A stretch of 51,799 nucleotides of DNA from Halorubrum rubrum (GCF_024494685.1 NZ_JANHDM010000018.1:1-51799); one strand, 5' to 3'; positions 41,442-50,299 are shown, counted from the stretch's first letter. Notes: a model not told the origin generated them from the letters alone. Made by a program: numbers and translations.

Positions 41442-41528
41442 CTCGCTCCTCGCCGGCTCGTCGCGACCCGCACCGGCTGGGGGATCGACCTTCTCGAGTC
41501 GCCCGCGATCGTCTCGACCGACCGGCGT

Positions 41529-41534
41529 GTTTAC
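41529..41534 (+). promoter_or_regulatory. TATA-like box of deoC
   Basis: The element gtttac lies 25-30 nt before ATG 41559. Confidence 0.4.
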
Positions 41535-41558
41535 CTGAATCGACCGAGAACCGCCGGT

Positions 41559-42230
41559 ATGTCCCTACAGGATACGTTAGAGGCCGATCCCGGACGGATC
41601 GTCTCGATAATCGATCACACCAACGTCGATCCGACGGCGACCGAGGCGGAGATCCGCGACCTCTGTGAAGCGGTCCTCGAATACGGCTTCTGTTCCGCCG
41701 TGGTCGTGCCGTATCACGCCGAACTCGCGAGCGAACTCGTCGGCGACCGGGCCAACGTCGTCGCAGTTATCGGCTTTCCATACGGGATACAGCATTCGAA
41801 CGCGAAGCGGGCCGAAGTCGAGGAGCTCCTCGAACACGTCGACGAACTCGACATGGTGCTGAACAGAACGGCGTTCGCGAACGGCGACGACGAGACCGTG
41901 GTCGACGACGTCAAAGCGGTACGAGACGCGGTCGGTGAGAAGACGCTGAAGTGTATCATCGAATCCCCCGCGCTGAACCGATCGGAGATCCGACGAGCCG
42001 CGGGGCTGGTCGAACGGGGCGGCGCGGACTTCGTGAAGACCGCCGTCGGATACGACGGTCCGACCGACCCCGACGAGGTAGTGGCGATCCGAGAGGGGAT
42101 CGGCTCGGATACCCAGATCAAGGCCTCGGGTGGGATCGACACCTTCGAGCAGGCGCTCGAAATGGTCGCGGCGGGAGCGACCCGTATCGGTGCCTCGTCC
42201 GGGGTAGCTATCTACGAGTCGATCCGGTAG
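41559..42230 (+). CDS. deoC: Deoxyribose-phosphate aldolase
   Basis: This 223-aa class I aldolase cleaves 2-deoxyribose-5-phosphate to glyceraldehyde-3-phosphate and acetaldehyde in nucleoside catabolism. The Schiff-base lysine lies in GGADFVKTAVGYDGPTD near residue 157. Other motifs are IIDHTNVDPTATEAEIRDLC at the N-terminus, VVAVIGFPYG, LKCIIESPAL, and KASGGIDTFEQAL. Length is typical. Third-position GC is a little lower than in its neighbours, which could hint at transfer or weak selection. The TATA-like gtttac is 25-30 nt upstream of ATG 41559. No other nucleoside genes adjoin it. Confidence 0.92.
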   Translation: MSLQDTLEADPGRIVSIIDHTNVDPTATEAEIRDLCEAVLEYGFCSAVVVPYHAELASELVGDRANVVAVIGFPYGIQHSNAKRAEVEELLEHVDELDMVLNRTAFANGDDETVVDDVKAVRDAVGEKTLKCIIESPALNRSEIRRAAGLVERGGADFVKTAVGYDGPTDPDEVVAIREGIGSDTQIKASGGIDTFEQALEMVAAGATRIGASSGVAIYESIR

Positions 42231-42303
42231 TCGGGGACGTTTCGCATCGACGTGTCACGACCGGCGGGACGCCGAAGCCGTGTTTGCCCGCCGAAGAAGT
42301 ACA

Positions 42304-42313
42304 AGTATATTGA
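42304..42313 (+). promoter_or_regulatory. TATA box of the DUF2267 gene
   Basis: The element agtatattga lies 27-36 nt before ATG 42340 and is one of the better TATA matches in this part of the window. Confidence 0.5.
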
Positions 42314-42339
42314 TATGCCATAAGCGACAACAGGAACGT

Positions 42340-42744
42340 ATGAACTTCGACGAGTTCGCCGGCCAAGCCCAGCACCGACTCGAAACGCCCGGAACGGGCG
42401 AAACGGTCCGAGCGATACGGGCGACGCTCATGACGCTCGGTCAGCGCATCCCCGAAGGAAACGCGGCGGACCTCGCGGCGTCGCTTCCGATCGAGATCAA
42501 GTGGTATCTGACCGGGGCAGTCGACGAACACGGACAGCGCTTCGACTGGCGAGAGTTCGTCGAGAGAGTGAGCGAGATCGAGGGTTCGGATCCGGCCGAC
42601 GCGGCCTATCACGCCCGTGTCGTCCTCGATCTCGTCCACGAGGAGGTCCCGGAGTCGGACTTCCAGCAGCTCCGTGATATGCTTCCAGGGAGCGAGACCA
42701 CGGAGAACTGGGGCAACCTCTTCGAGCTCGTCGACGACGACTGA
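42340..42744 (+). CDS. DUF2267-domain protein
   Basis: This 134-aa protein is all-helical and matches DUF2267: ETVRAIRATLMTLGQRIPEG, DLAASLPIEIKWYLTG, and a second similar half with AYHARVVLDLVHEEVPESDF. The two halves look like an internal duplication. The function of the family is unknown; members are often stress-linked. ATG 42340 is supported by the TATA box 27-36 nt upstream, although the frame is open for 60 bp more. It is followed by 233 bp with no feature I can identify, up to the methylthiotransferase gene. Confidence 0.85.
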   Translation: MNFDEFAGQAQHRLETPGTGETVRAIRATLMTLGQRIPEGNAADLAASLPIEIKWYLTGAVDEHGQRFDWREFVERVSEIEGSDPADAAYHARVVLDLVHEEVPESDFQQLRDMLPGSETTENWGNLFELVDDD

Positions 42745-42977
42745 GACGTCCTCGCGAGCTCGCGGACCGACCGCGACCGAAGACGCGTCTGCGCCCGTCG
42801 AGTTCGGGAAGGTCGCTCTGAGGGACGGGCCGACGACGGTGCCCGAAGAGGAGGAGCCGAGAGGGCCCCGAGGTCCCGATCCTCCCAGCCACCGCGCCGA
42901 GACCGGACGAGTTCGGGTGGAGATCCGATCCCGATCCGGGGGCCTTTTGCCCGCCCGCCGGATAGGGGGGACAACCG

Positions 42978-44300
42978 ATGGCGACGTACCACATCGAGAC
43001 GTACGGCTGTACGTCCAACCGGGGGGAGAGCCGCGCGATCGAACGCGCCCTCCGGGACGGCGGCCACCGGCCCGCGGACGGTCCGGAGGAAGCCGACGTC
43101 GCCATTCTCAACAGCTGTACCGTCGTCGAGAAGACCGAGCGCAACATGCTCCGGCGCGCCGAGGAGCTCGAGGCGAAAACGGCGGAGCTCGTCGTCACCG
43201 GCTGTATGGCGCTGGCGCAGGGCGAGGAGTTCCGCGAGGCGGGCATCGACGCCGAGGTGCTCCACTGGGACGAGGTCCCCGAACACGTGCTCAACGGCGA
43301 GTGCCCCACCCACACCCCCGACACGGAGCCGATCCTCGACGGCGTGATCGGCATCCTCCCCATCGCTCGCGGCTGTATGAGCAACTGCTCGTACTGTATC
43401 ACCAAGTTCGCGACCGGTCGCGTCGACTCCCCGCCGATCGAGGAGAACGTCGAGAAGGCCCGCGCGCTGGTCCACGCCGGCGCGAAGGAGATCCGGGTCA
43501 CCGGCCAGGACACCGGCGTCTACGGCTGGGACACGGGCGACCGGAAGCTCCCGGAACTACTCGACCGGATCTGTGCCATCGATGGCGACTTCCGGGTCCG
43601 GCTCGGGATGGCGAATCCCGGCGGGATCCACGGGATCCACGAGGAGCTCGCCGACGTCTTCGCGCGAAACGAGAAGCTGTACGACTTCATCCACGCCCCC
43701 GTCCAGTCCGGCTCCGACGACGTGCTCGCCGACATGCGCCGGCAGCATCGCGTCGACAAGTTTCGGGAGGTCGTGGCGGCGCTCGACGACCGGCTGGACC
43801 ACTGGACGCTCTCGACGGACTTCATCGTGGGCTTCCCGACCGAGAGCGAGGCGGACCACGAGGCGTCGATGGATCTCCTCTCCGAGGTGCGCCCCGAGAA
43901 GATCAACGTCACCCGTTTCTCGAAGCGACCCGGCACCGATGCCGCCGACATGAAGGGGCTCGGCGGAACGGTCAAAAAGGAGCGCTCGAAGGCGATGTCC
44001 GAGCTGAAGATGGCGATCGTCGGCGAGGCCTACGAGTCGATGGTCGGCGACGAGTTCGAGGTGCTCGTCGTCGAGGAGGGAACCGGCGACTCGGTGAAGT
44101 GTCGGGACTCCGCCTACCGACAGATAATCGTCCAGAACGCGACCGAGCGCGGGGTCGCCGTCGGCGACTTCCTCGTCGTGGAGGTGACCGGCCACAACAC
44201 CGTCTACGCGTTCGGCGAGCCGGCGACCGAAACCGGAACCAGCGAAGGCGAGTCGCCCGAGCGCGACGACCGCTCCGAGTCGACCGCGCCCTCGGCGTAG
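42978..44300 (+). CDS. tRNA t6A37 methylthiotransferase (MtaB/CDKAL1-type radical SAM)
   Basis: This 440-aa enzyme adds a methylthio group to t6A at tRNA position 37. The N-terminal UPF0004 domain supplies the auxiliary 4Fe-4S cysteines Cys11, Cys47 and Cys76 (ETYGCTSNRG, LNSCTV, VTGCMAL). The radical SAM cluster is GCMSNCSYC with Cys133, Cys137 and Cys140. A TRAM domain is at about 345-410, followed by an acidic tail. The archaeal form is homologous to eukaryotic CDKAL1. Length fits the family. The 233-bp gap upstream has no clear TATA box, although a short T-run (cttttgcc) lies about 30 nt before ATG 42978. Confidence 0.92.
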   Translation: MATYHIETYGCTSNRGESRAIERALRDGGHRPADGPEEADVAILNSCTVVEKTERNMLRRAEELEAKTAELVVTGCMALAQGEEFREAGIDAEVLHWDEVPEHVLNGECPTHTPDTEPILDGVIGILPIARGCMSNCSYCITKFATGRVDSPPIEENVEKARALVHAGAKEIRVTGQDTGVYGWDTGDRKLPELLDRICAIDGDFRVRLGMANPGGIHGIHEELADVFARNEKLYDFIHAPVQSGSDDVLADMRRQHRVDKFREVVAALDDRLDHWTLSTDFIVGFPTESEADHEASMDLLSEVRPEKINVTRFSKRPGTDAADMKGLGGTVKKERSKAMSELKMAIVGEAYESMVGDEFEVLVVEEGTGDSVKCRDSAYRQIIVQNATERGVAVGDFLVVEVTGHNTVYAFGEPATETGTSEGESPERDDRSESTAPSA

Positions 44301-44377
44301 CCGGCACCGCCCGACGAACCGGCCGCAGTCGGTCGCCCGCGACGGGCCGCACGGGAACGGACGCCCGCTCGAGCGAC

Positions 44378-45706
44378 TCACTCGACGTCGTCGGAATCGA
44401 CGCGCTCGACCCACGCCGACCGCCTCTCGTGGTCGCGGGCCCGCGCCGCGATCGCGTCCCGGTCGAGTATCCCCTCCTCGGTCACGACCCCGCGGAGCAG
44501 GTCGCCCGGAACGCGTTCGAAGACGGGGTTCTCGACCGAGACGGCGGCGTCGCCGTCGTACACCGCCGACGGGTCCCCCGCCTCGGCGACGACCGCGGTT
44601 TCCGCCGCGACCTTGTCCGCGGCGGCGACGACGTACGCCGGAACGTCGGCGTCGGCCGCCGCCAGCGCCAGAGGATACGAGCCGACCTTGTTCGCCGCGT
44701 CGCCGGTCGGAAGGACCCGGTCCGCGCCGAGCAGGACGCAGCCCACGTCGCCGTCGCGGACGCGTCCGGGGAGCGCGGCGTCGGTCGTGAGGGCGACGTC
44801 GACGCCGTCGGCGGCCAGCCGCTCCGCCGCGGTCACGCCCTCGCGCGCCGGCCGCGACTCGCCGACGACCGCCGCGCGGCCGGCCGCCCGGATCGCGTCG
44901 GCGACGGTCCCCGACCGCGACAGGGTGGCGACCCGACCGGGCGCGTCGGCGATCGCGTCCGCGGCCCGCTCCGCAGCCCGGCGGTCGGCGTCGAAGGCGT
45001 CGTCGAGGGCGTCGACCGCGCGGTCGTGGACCGCCCGCGGCGTCCCGGCCGCCGCGTCCATGACCCGATCGACCCGGTTCCGAACGACGATCATGCTCGG
45101 CCGGGCGTCGCGGAGGTCACGGGCCACGCCCCTGACTCGCTCCATCCGGTCCTCCGCCTCCCCGTCCTCCGCCCCCTCGTTCACCTGCGCGCCGAACGCG
45201 ACGACCCCCGCCGCGTCGCGGAGAACCTCCAGCGCGCGGAGGGAGAGCCACGCGGCCCCGTGGACTTCGTCGGTCCGGATCGCGTCGACGTCGGGGGCGA
45301 CGCGGCGATAGCGCTCCCACAGGCCGGGAACGGTTTCGCGCGTGAGAAACGCCGTCGGGGGGAGCCACTCGACCGCGTCCGGCGACCGGTGGGCGGGCGG
45401 GTCGCGGCCCGCCGCCTCGAACAGGAACGGGTGAACCGTTCGCTCGGTGCCCTCGCCGGCCACGGAAAGCGGCTCCCCGCGGCGGACGAGGTCGAGGTCG
45501 GCGTCCGGCATCGCCGCGCGGAGGGCTCGCCGGACGTCCTCGACCGGATCCGTCGCGTCCGACCGGACCTCGCCGGAGACGACGTCGAGGCGACCGGCGT
45601 CCGTCTCGGCGTCGTCGCGGCGCCGGACGCAGCACACCGCGGCGCGATGGCGGACGAAGGCGCTGACGACGGCCGTCACGTCTCGTCGTCGGGGGAGCAC
45701 CCACAT
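44378..45706 (-). CDS. Degenerate NUDIX-like domain fused to eIF2B-type sugar-phosphate isomerase/initiation-factor domain
   Basis: This 442-aa protein has an N-terminal NUDIX-like segment (residues 1-150; VVSAFVRHRAAVCCVRRR; box-like GEVRSDATDPVEDVRRAL) with a degenerate catalytic box, since the usual RExxEE glutamates are missing. A C-terminal aIF2B/eIF2B-alpha-like domain follows (about 165-442; GTVADAIRAAGRAAVVGESR, LLGADRVLPTGDAANKVGSY). Relatives include ribose-1,5-bisphosphate isomerase of the AMP pathway, methylthioribose-1-phosphate isomerase and eIF2B subunits, so the reaction is uncertain. ATG 45706 begins MWVLPRRRDV. The frame remains open far upstream, but that is a shadow of the GNAT gene. 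Confidence 0.8.
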   Translation of the reverse strand: MWVLPRRRDVTAVVSAFVRHRAAVCCVRRRDDAETDAGRLDVVSGEVRSDATDPVEDVRRALRAAMPDADLDLVRRGEPLSVAGEGTERTVHPFLFEAAGRDPPAHRSPDAVEWLPPTAFLTRETVPGLWERYRRVAPDVDAIRTDEVHGAAWLSLRALEVLRDAAGVVAFGAQVNEGAEDGEAEDRMERVRGVARDLRDARPSMIVVRNRVDRVMDAAAGTPRAVHDRAVDALDDAFDADRRAAERAADAIADAPGRVATLSRSGTVADAIRAAGRAAVVGESRPAREGVTAAERLAADGVDVALTTDAALPGRVRDGDVGCVLLGADRVLPTGDAANKVGSYPLALAAADADVPAYVVAAADKVAAETAVVAEAGDPSAVYDGDAAVSVENPVFERVPGDLLRGVVTEEGILDRDAIAARARDHERRSAWVERVDSDDVE

Positions 45707-45813
45707 CAGTTCACCGGTGGCGCGTGGTGATCGGCGACCGAACGGAGACGGCAGGGTCGGCGACCGGGACGGGGGCGGCGATCGGACGGGGGCGGCGACC
45801 GCGACGGGGCGGG

Positions 45814-46545
45814 CTAGAGCGTGACGGCCATCATCACCTCGTCGACGTACTCGCCGTCGATGCGGTAGTGGTCCTCGCGGGTCGCCTCCTCCTCCCAGCC
45901 GTGCGTTTCGAGGAACGCGATCGCCTCCTCGTTCGTCGAGGGAACGCTGTTGTATATCCGCTCGTATCCCTCCTCGACGGCCCACTCGAGACCGCGTTCG
46001 AGGAGGCGGCTCCCGATCCCGTGTCGGCGGTACTCGGAGAGGACGCCGACGGTGAGTTCCGCCGTGTGACTCAGCTTCTCCAGTTCCGGGTGGCTGATGT
46101 TGACCCAGCCGACCACGTCGCCGTTCACGGTCGCGACGAAGAACACGCGAGATTTCACTCCGTCCCGCCGGAAGAGCATCCGTTCCTCGTCGACGACGTC
46201 CGCGATGTTCTCCGCGACGACGTCGTTGCCGTCCTCGACGGCGTCGCGTATCACCCCGAGGAGCCCCGAGAGGTCGGCCTGTCGCGCCGGTCGAATGCTG
46301 AACGACACCTCGTCGCCGGCGAACTCCTCCTCGGCTCCGCCCCCGAAGTCGTCCTCGATGCCGGGCACCAGGTCGCCGCCCTCCTCCCGCAACAGCCCGT
46401 CGCGCTTCAGGATCGTGACGTGGTGGCCGAACCGTGTCGGATCGAAATCCAGCCCCTCCCTGGCCGCCTCGTACGCCACCCGACCGCGTTCCTGGACGTA
46501 CCCGTAGATGTCTCGCCGATCCTTGTGTTCTACCTGCTGGATCAT
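45814..46545 (-). CDS. Winged-helix plus GNAT acetyltransferase
   Basis: This 243-aa protein has an N-terminal helical region like a winged helix (residues 1-62; KDRRDIYGYVQERGRVAYEA; RFGHHVTILKRDGLLREEGG). A C-terminal GNAT domain follows, with motif A in AELTVGVLSEYRRHGIGSRL and motif B in NEEAIAFLETHGWEEEA. The domain pair implies a regulator that binds DNA and acetylates, or an acetyltransferase that senses a ligand. The TATA box (acttatg on the plus strand, 46569-46575) is 24-30 nt upstream of ATG 46545. An ATG/GTG five codons upstream exists but lies too near the TATA box. Confidence 0.82.
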   Translation of the reverse strand: MIQQVEHKDRRDIYGYVQERGRVAYEAAREGLDFDPTRFGHHVTILKRDGLLREEGGDLVPGIEDDFGGGAEEEFAGDEVSFSIRPARQADLSGLLGVIRDAVEDGNDVVAENIADVVDEERMLFRRDGVKSRVFFVATVNGDVVGWVNISHPELEKLSHTAELTVGVLSEYRRHGIGSRLLERGLEWAVEEGYERIYNSVPSTNEEAIAFLETHGWEEEATREDHYRIDGEYVDEVMMAVTL

Positions 46546-46568
46546 GCCTGAGACTACCACGCACTATC

Positions 46569-46575
46569 ACTTATG
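46569..46575 (-). promoter_or_regulatory. TATA box of the winged-helix/GNAT gene
   Basis: On the minus strand cataagt lies 24-30 nt before ATG 46545, within an AT-rich stretch (46569-46592) that contains ttattattca. Confidence 0.5.
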
Positions 46576-46606
46576 TCTAATTATTATTCATGTAGGACTG
46601 GCAGTG

Positions 46607-46984
46607 TCATCGATCGGCGCGGGGCGGGACGCCGGTGAGCAGCTGTGCGGTGTCACGGACGTTGTGGGTCTCGACCAACAGCTCCGCAGCCTCTCGAACG
46701 GTCACGGCGGGGTCGCGAGACGAGCCGTGACACCGGAGGTACAGCGCCAGCCAGTCGTTTATCGCCGCCTGAAGCAGCGACAGCTCGACCTCGGAGAATC
46801 GGACGTGCTCGTCGCCCGTTCGGCCCCGGAGGTACACCGCGACCGTCGGACCGAACCCCTCGCGGAGGTACTCGAGACCGCGCTCTTTGGCCGGCGGCGA
46901 CGCCGGCGGCTCGAACGACTTCCGCTCTTCACGGGCCCGATCGGCCAGGTCGGCGATGCGCTCGGCGTACGGCGAGGTCGTCAT
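46607..46984 (-). CDS. 125-aa protein at the end of the fix/etf operon, unknown function
   Basis: This 125-aa protein starts at ATG 46984, one base past the stop of the fixC-fixX gene, so it is the last gene of the same operon. It is largely helical, with TTSPYAERIADLADRAREER at the N-terminus, a central GFGPTVAVYLRGRTGDEHVR, and a long helix ELSLLQAAINDWLALYLRCH. The single Cys and no metal motif give no hint of redox function. I do not recognise the family. Its position suggests an accessory or regulatory factor for the electron transfer flavoprotein system. Confidence 0.75.
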   Translation of the reverse strand: MTTSPYAERIADLADRAREERKSFEPPASPPAKERGLEYLREGFGPTVAVYLRGRTGDEHVRFSEVELSLLQAAINDWLALYLRCHGSSRDPAVTVREAAELLVETHNVRDTAQLLTGVPPRADR

Positions 46985-46985
46985 C

Positions 46986-48650
46986 TCATCCCTGCCGGAA
47001 CTCGACGCCCTTCCCGCCGCGGGGGTGCTCCCAGTCGGTGTCCGCGACGACGGCGCAGGTCCCGCACTCGACGCAGGGCTGGGTGTCGAGGCTCACGACG
47101 CGTCGCTCCTCGCCGTTCGTCCGGACCGTCTCCTCGCGGTAGCAGCCGCCGCCGAAGTCGCGGGCGCTGACCGGACAGGCGGTCACGGCGTCGCCGCTGG
47201 CCCCGACGGCGTCGTCGACGAGTTCGATGTGCGGGTTGCCCACGTCGACGTCGTAGGTGAGACTGCCGATCCGATCGGCCAGATCCGGCGGCGTCACGCC
47301 GTTCTTCGTCTCGACGGGGTCGCCGAGTTCCTCCGCGATGACCGTCGGCAGCGTCACGTACGGCGTCCGGGTGTCCGGGACCATCATCGAGAGGAACGGC
47401 GAGCCGTACAGCCGTTCGAGGTCGTCGCCGAGCGCCCGCACGCCGAACCGTCCGACCGGCGAGTCCAACACCGCGTCCAGGACGTCCGTGACCGGGTCGT
47501 GTTCTGCGAGCGTCCGGACCGCACGGTACCGCCTGGGGCGAAGCTTCTCCATCACGCCCTCCTCGCGGAGCTTCCGCTCGTAGAGGGCGCCCGCGGCGTC
47601 CGGATCGCTCCGCGAGCGCGCCTCCACGAACGCCTCGGCCGCGAGCGCGCCGGCCGTGACGGCGTGGTTCATCCCCTTGATGATCGGCCCCTGGGCCTGC
47701 ATCTGTCCGGCGGCGTCGCCGACGAGCGCGAGACGGCCCCGGTGGGGCGACGGGTGAGCCACCTTCTTCGAGTCGGGGACGAGCTTCGCGGCGTACTCCA
47801 GCTCCTCGTACCCGTCGTCCAGCCAGCGGGCTAAGAGCGGGTGCGTGAGCAGCGCGTCCAGCAGCTCGTGGGGTTCGGCCTCCTCCGCGACGAGGCTGTC
47901 GAGGTGGAACACCGTCCCGATCGAGAGGGTGTCCTCGTTGGTGTAGAGGAACCCGCCGCCGCGGACGCCCTCGAAGAGGTCGCCGGAGAACAGGTGGGCC
48001 TCGCCCTCGCCGTCGTCGAGGTCGAACCGGTCGTCGACCGCGCCCTCCGGCATGTCAACGACCGCCTTCACGCCCTGGAACCACTCCTCGGGCTCCTCCC
48101 AGTCCATCAGCCCGGCGTCGCGGGCGAGCTCGCTGTTCACGCCGTCGGCGGCGACGACGAAGTCGGCCTCGATGGGATCGAGCTCGTCGCAGGTGACGCC
48201 GACGATCTCCCCGTCTTCCCGGAGCAGCCCGTTCACCCGCACGCCGGTGAGCAGGCCGCCCCCGGTCTCCCGCGTCAGCTCGTGGACCCGCTCGGCGAGC
48301 CACGAGTCCATCTTCCGGCGGAGGACGGCGTCGGACCACTCGGTGTCGTGCTCGTGGAGGTCGGTGATGTCGAAGGTCTTGACCCGATCGCCCGCGAGGT
48401 TGTGGAGGTAGTAGTCCGTGACGGGGCGCTCCGCCGCGGCCTCCCGGAACTCGGGGAACAGGTCGTCTATCGCGTACGGTGCGGACGCCTCCGCGTAGAG
48501 GAGGCCGCCGGAGACGTTCTTCGATCCGGTCTCGACGCCGCGCTCCAAGACGAGGGTCTCCACGCCGTTCCGAGCGAGCGCCGCGGCGGCCGCCGCGCCG
48601 CCCGGCCCCGCGCCGACGACGACGGCCTCGTAGCGTTCGCGCTCGGTCAT
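46986..48650 (-). CDS. fixC: FixC-FixX fusion: ETF-quinone oxidoreductase flavoprotein
   Basis: This 554-aa FAD enzyme takes electrons from EtfAB and passes them to quinone. The N-terminal dinucleotide fold VVVGAGPGGAAAAAALARNG is at residues about 11-30, and GDAAGQMQAQGPIIKGMNHA is the typical C-terminal FAD motif. The last 90 residues are FixX-like: ACPVSARDFGGGCY, CVECGTCAVVADTDWEHPRG, and the end GKGVEFRQG. They provide cysteines for a 4Fe-4S cluster. In many bacteria FixC and FixX are separate genes. The stop is 1 bp before the 125-aa gene and the start overlaps etfA. Confidence 0.9.
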   Translation of the reverse strand: MTERERYEAVVVGAGPGGAAAAAALARNGVETLVLERGVETGSKNVSGGLLYAEASAPYAIDDLFPEFREAAAERPVTDYYLHNLAGDRVKTFDITDLHEHDTEWSDAVLRRKMDSWLAERVHELTRETGGGLLTGVRVNGLLREDGEIVGVTCDELDPIEADFVVAADGVNSELARDAGLMDWEEPEEWFQGVKAVVDMPEGAVDDRFDLDDGEGEAHLFSGDLFEGVRGGGFLYTNEDTLSIGTVFHLDSLVAEEAEPHELLDALLTHPLLARWLDDGYEELEYAAKLVPDSKKVAHPSPHRGRLALVGDAAGQMQAQGPIIKGMNHAVTAGALAAEAFVEARSRSDPDAAGALYERKLREEGVMEKLRPRRYRAVRTLAEHDPVTDVLDAVLDSPVGRFGVRALGDDLERLYGSPFLSMMVPDTRTPYVTLPTVIAEELGDPVETKNGVTPPDLADRIGSLTYDVDVGNPHIELVDDAVGASGDAVTACPVSARDFGGGCYREETVRTNGEERRVVSLDTQPCVECGTCAVVADTDWEHPRGGKGVEFRQG

Positions 48651-50299
48651 CCCGTCTCACCCCCGTCCGCGACGGCGGCGGCGTCCAACTTCCCGGCTTC
48701 GAGGGCCTCGACCAGCCGCGGCAGCACCTCGAAGAGGTCGCCCTCGATGAAGTAATCGGAGAAGTCCCGGACGTCCGCCTCGGGGTCGGTGTTGACCGCG
48801 ACGATGGTGTCGGACTCGTCCATTCCGACCTTGTGCTGGATCGCGCCGCTGATGCCCGCGGCGACGTAGAGGTCGGGCTCCACCTCCTGGCCGGTCTCGC
48901 CGATCTGCCGCTCCTCGGCGGCGTACTCCTCGACGTGGCCCTCGAACTCGTAGGAGGAGGTGACGATACCGCGGGAGATCCCCAGGGCGGCGTCCTCGAA
49001 CGCGTCGACCAACTCGAGGCCGAGTTCCATCCCGCGCGTGGGGTCGTCGCCGATGCCCCGCCCGAGCGCGACGATCACCTCGTGGCCGGTCAGGTCGACG
49101 CCGCCCTCCAGCCGGTCGAAGGCCTCGACCTCGACGCGGAACCACTCCTCGTCGAGCTCGAACTCGTGTTCGACGACCTCGCCCTCCCGCTCGGGCTCGG
49201 GATCGGGCACCTCGAAGCTCCCAGGGATGACCGAGGCCCCTTGCGGATGGAACTCGCGGCTCGGGTTGTCGAGACAGAGAATGGTCGAGTACTCGAAGCC
49301 GCTGAAGTCCGGTCGCTTCATGTGGAGGACGCGCTCGAACTCGCGGTCCTCGCCGCCGGTCTTCGCGGGGTTCGAGATGACCGCGTTCTCGATGTAGAGC
49401 CCCGAGCAGTCGCTCGCGAGCCCCGAGTCGAGCTCCGCCTGTACCTGCGCCGAGAGGTCGCGGCCGTTGGGCGTCGCCGGGAACAGCACGTAGCGCGGCT
49501 CGTCGTAGTCGCGCCACGCCGCGGGGTCGGGGTTCCCCGCGCCCGGATCGCCGCCCCAGCGCGCCATGTCGCAGAACACGCGGGTGTAGGGCTCGTGTCG
49601 GAACCGGTCCAGTCGCGGGTCCTCGTGGTGGACGACGACGTCCGCGCCGTGTTCGATACACGTCTCGGCGTGTGTCGCGACGCCGTCGCCGACGAGCACG
49701 GCGACGACCTTCTCGTCGGCGTCGTACGTCTCGTTGTAGTCGTCCATCAGCTCGCGCGCCTTCCCGAGCATCTCCAGGGAGACGTCGATCAGGTCGCCGG
49801 CCTGCGTCTCGCAGTACACCCACATGTCGGCGTAGGTGCCCTCCTCCAGCGCGCGGACGTGTCGCTTGTCCGCGGTCGGGTGGTCGAGGTCGGGGTGTTT
49901 CTCCTCGGGCGGGACGACCTCGGCCGCCTCCGCGTCGCTGCCGCGCACCGAGTCGAGGCGGTTGTCGACGAGCGTGAGCACGCTGTCACGGTTCTTCCCC
50001 TCCTCCTCGGCCGCGCGGATCCGCTCCAGTTCCTCGGGGTCGTCGACGTCCTGGAGTGCGTTCCCCACCTCGGCGGCGGTCATCTCGCTCGGATCGATCT
50101 CGCCGGTCGACTCCTCGTCCTCGGTGAACTTCTCGATCCGGCTCTCGATGATCGTCTTCGCGCCCGCGCGGTTCTCGCCGGCCTCCTCGGCCTCCAGGAT
50201 CGCCCGCAGCGCGTCGACGTCCTCGATCGACCGGATCTCGGGGCCGAGCTCCTGGATCGCGTACTCGCCGGGGTCCATCGGTGCGTCCGCCATCGTCAC
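48647..50299 (-). CDS. etfA: Electron transfer flavoprotein alpha subunit (FixB) with duplicated N-terminal extension
   Basis: This 550-aa protein has a C-terminal ETF-alpha/FixB core (from about residue 150: YADMWVYCETQAGDLIDVSL), with the FAD-binding C-terminal domain in YVAAGISGAIQHKVGMDESD and IVAVNTDPEADV. Residues 1-140 are an extension not found in ordinary EtfA. They contain two similar helical units, at about 24-58 (EDVDALRAILEAEEAGENRA) and 83-119 (DDPEELERIRAAEEEGKNRD). The extension may bind a partner or nucleic acid, which is inference. It overlaps both fixC (ATGA) and etfB. ATG 50299 is chosen; ATG 50293 is also possible. Confidence 0.88.
   Translation of the reverse strand: MTMADAPMDPGEYAIQELGPEIRSIEDVDALRAILEAEEAGENRAGAKTIIESRIEKFTEDEESTGEIDPSEMTAAEVGNALQDVDDPEELERIRAAEEEGKNRDSVLTLVDNRLDSVRGSDAEAAEVVPPEEKHPDLDHPTADKRHVRALEEGTYADMWVYCETQAGDLIDVSLEMLGKARELMDDYNETYDADEKVVAVLVGDGVATHAETCIEHGADVVVHHEDPRLDRFRHEPYTRVFCDMARWGGDPGAGNPDPAAWRDYDEPRYVLFPATPNGRDLSAQVQAELDSGLASDCSGLYIENAVISNPAKTGGEDREFERVLHMKRPDFSGFEYSTILCLDNPSREFHPQGASVIPGSFEVPDPEPEREGEVVEHEFELDEEWFRVEVEAFDRLEGGVDLTGHEVIVALGRGIGDDPTRGMELGLELVDAFEDAALGISRGIVTSSYEFEGHVEEYAAEERQIGETGQEVEPDLYVAAGISGAIQHKVGMDESDTIVAVNTDPEADVRDFSDYFIEGDLFEVLPRLVEALEAGKLDAAAVADGGETG

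Noticed and set aside
42617-45730. A 1037-codon plus-strand frame over the DUF2267, methylthiotransferase and eIF2B-like genes
   Set aside because: It is out of frame with recognised proteins on both strands and rich in Arg, Gly and Pro, the mark of a shadow in high-GC DNA.
44378-46570. Extension of the NUDIX-eIF2B frame upstream to 46570
   Set aside because: The added part overlaps the GNAT gene on the same strand in another frame and has no family resemblance. MWVLPRR at 45706 begins the recognisable domain.
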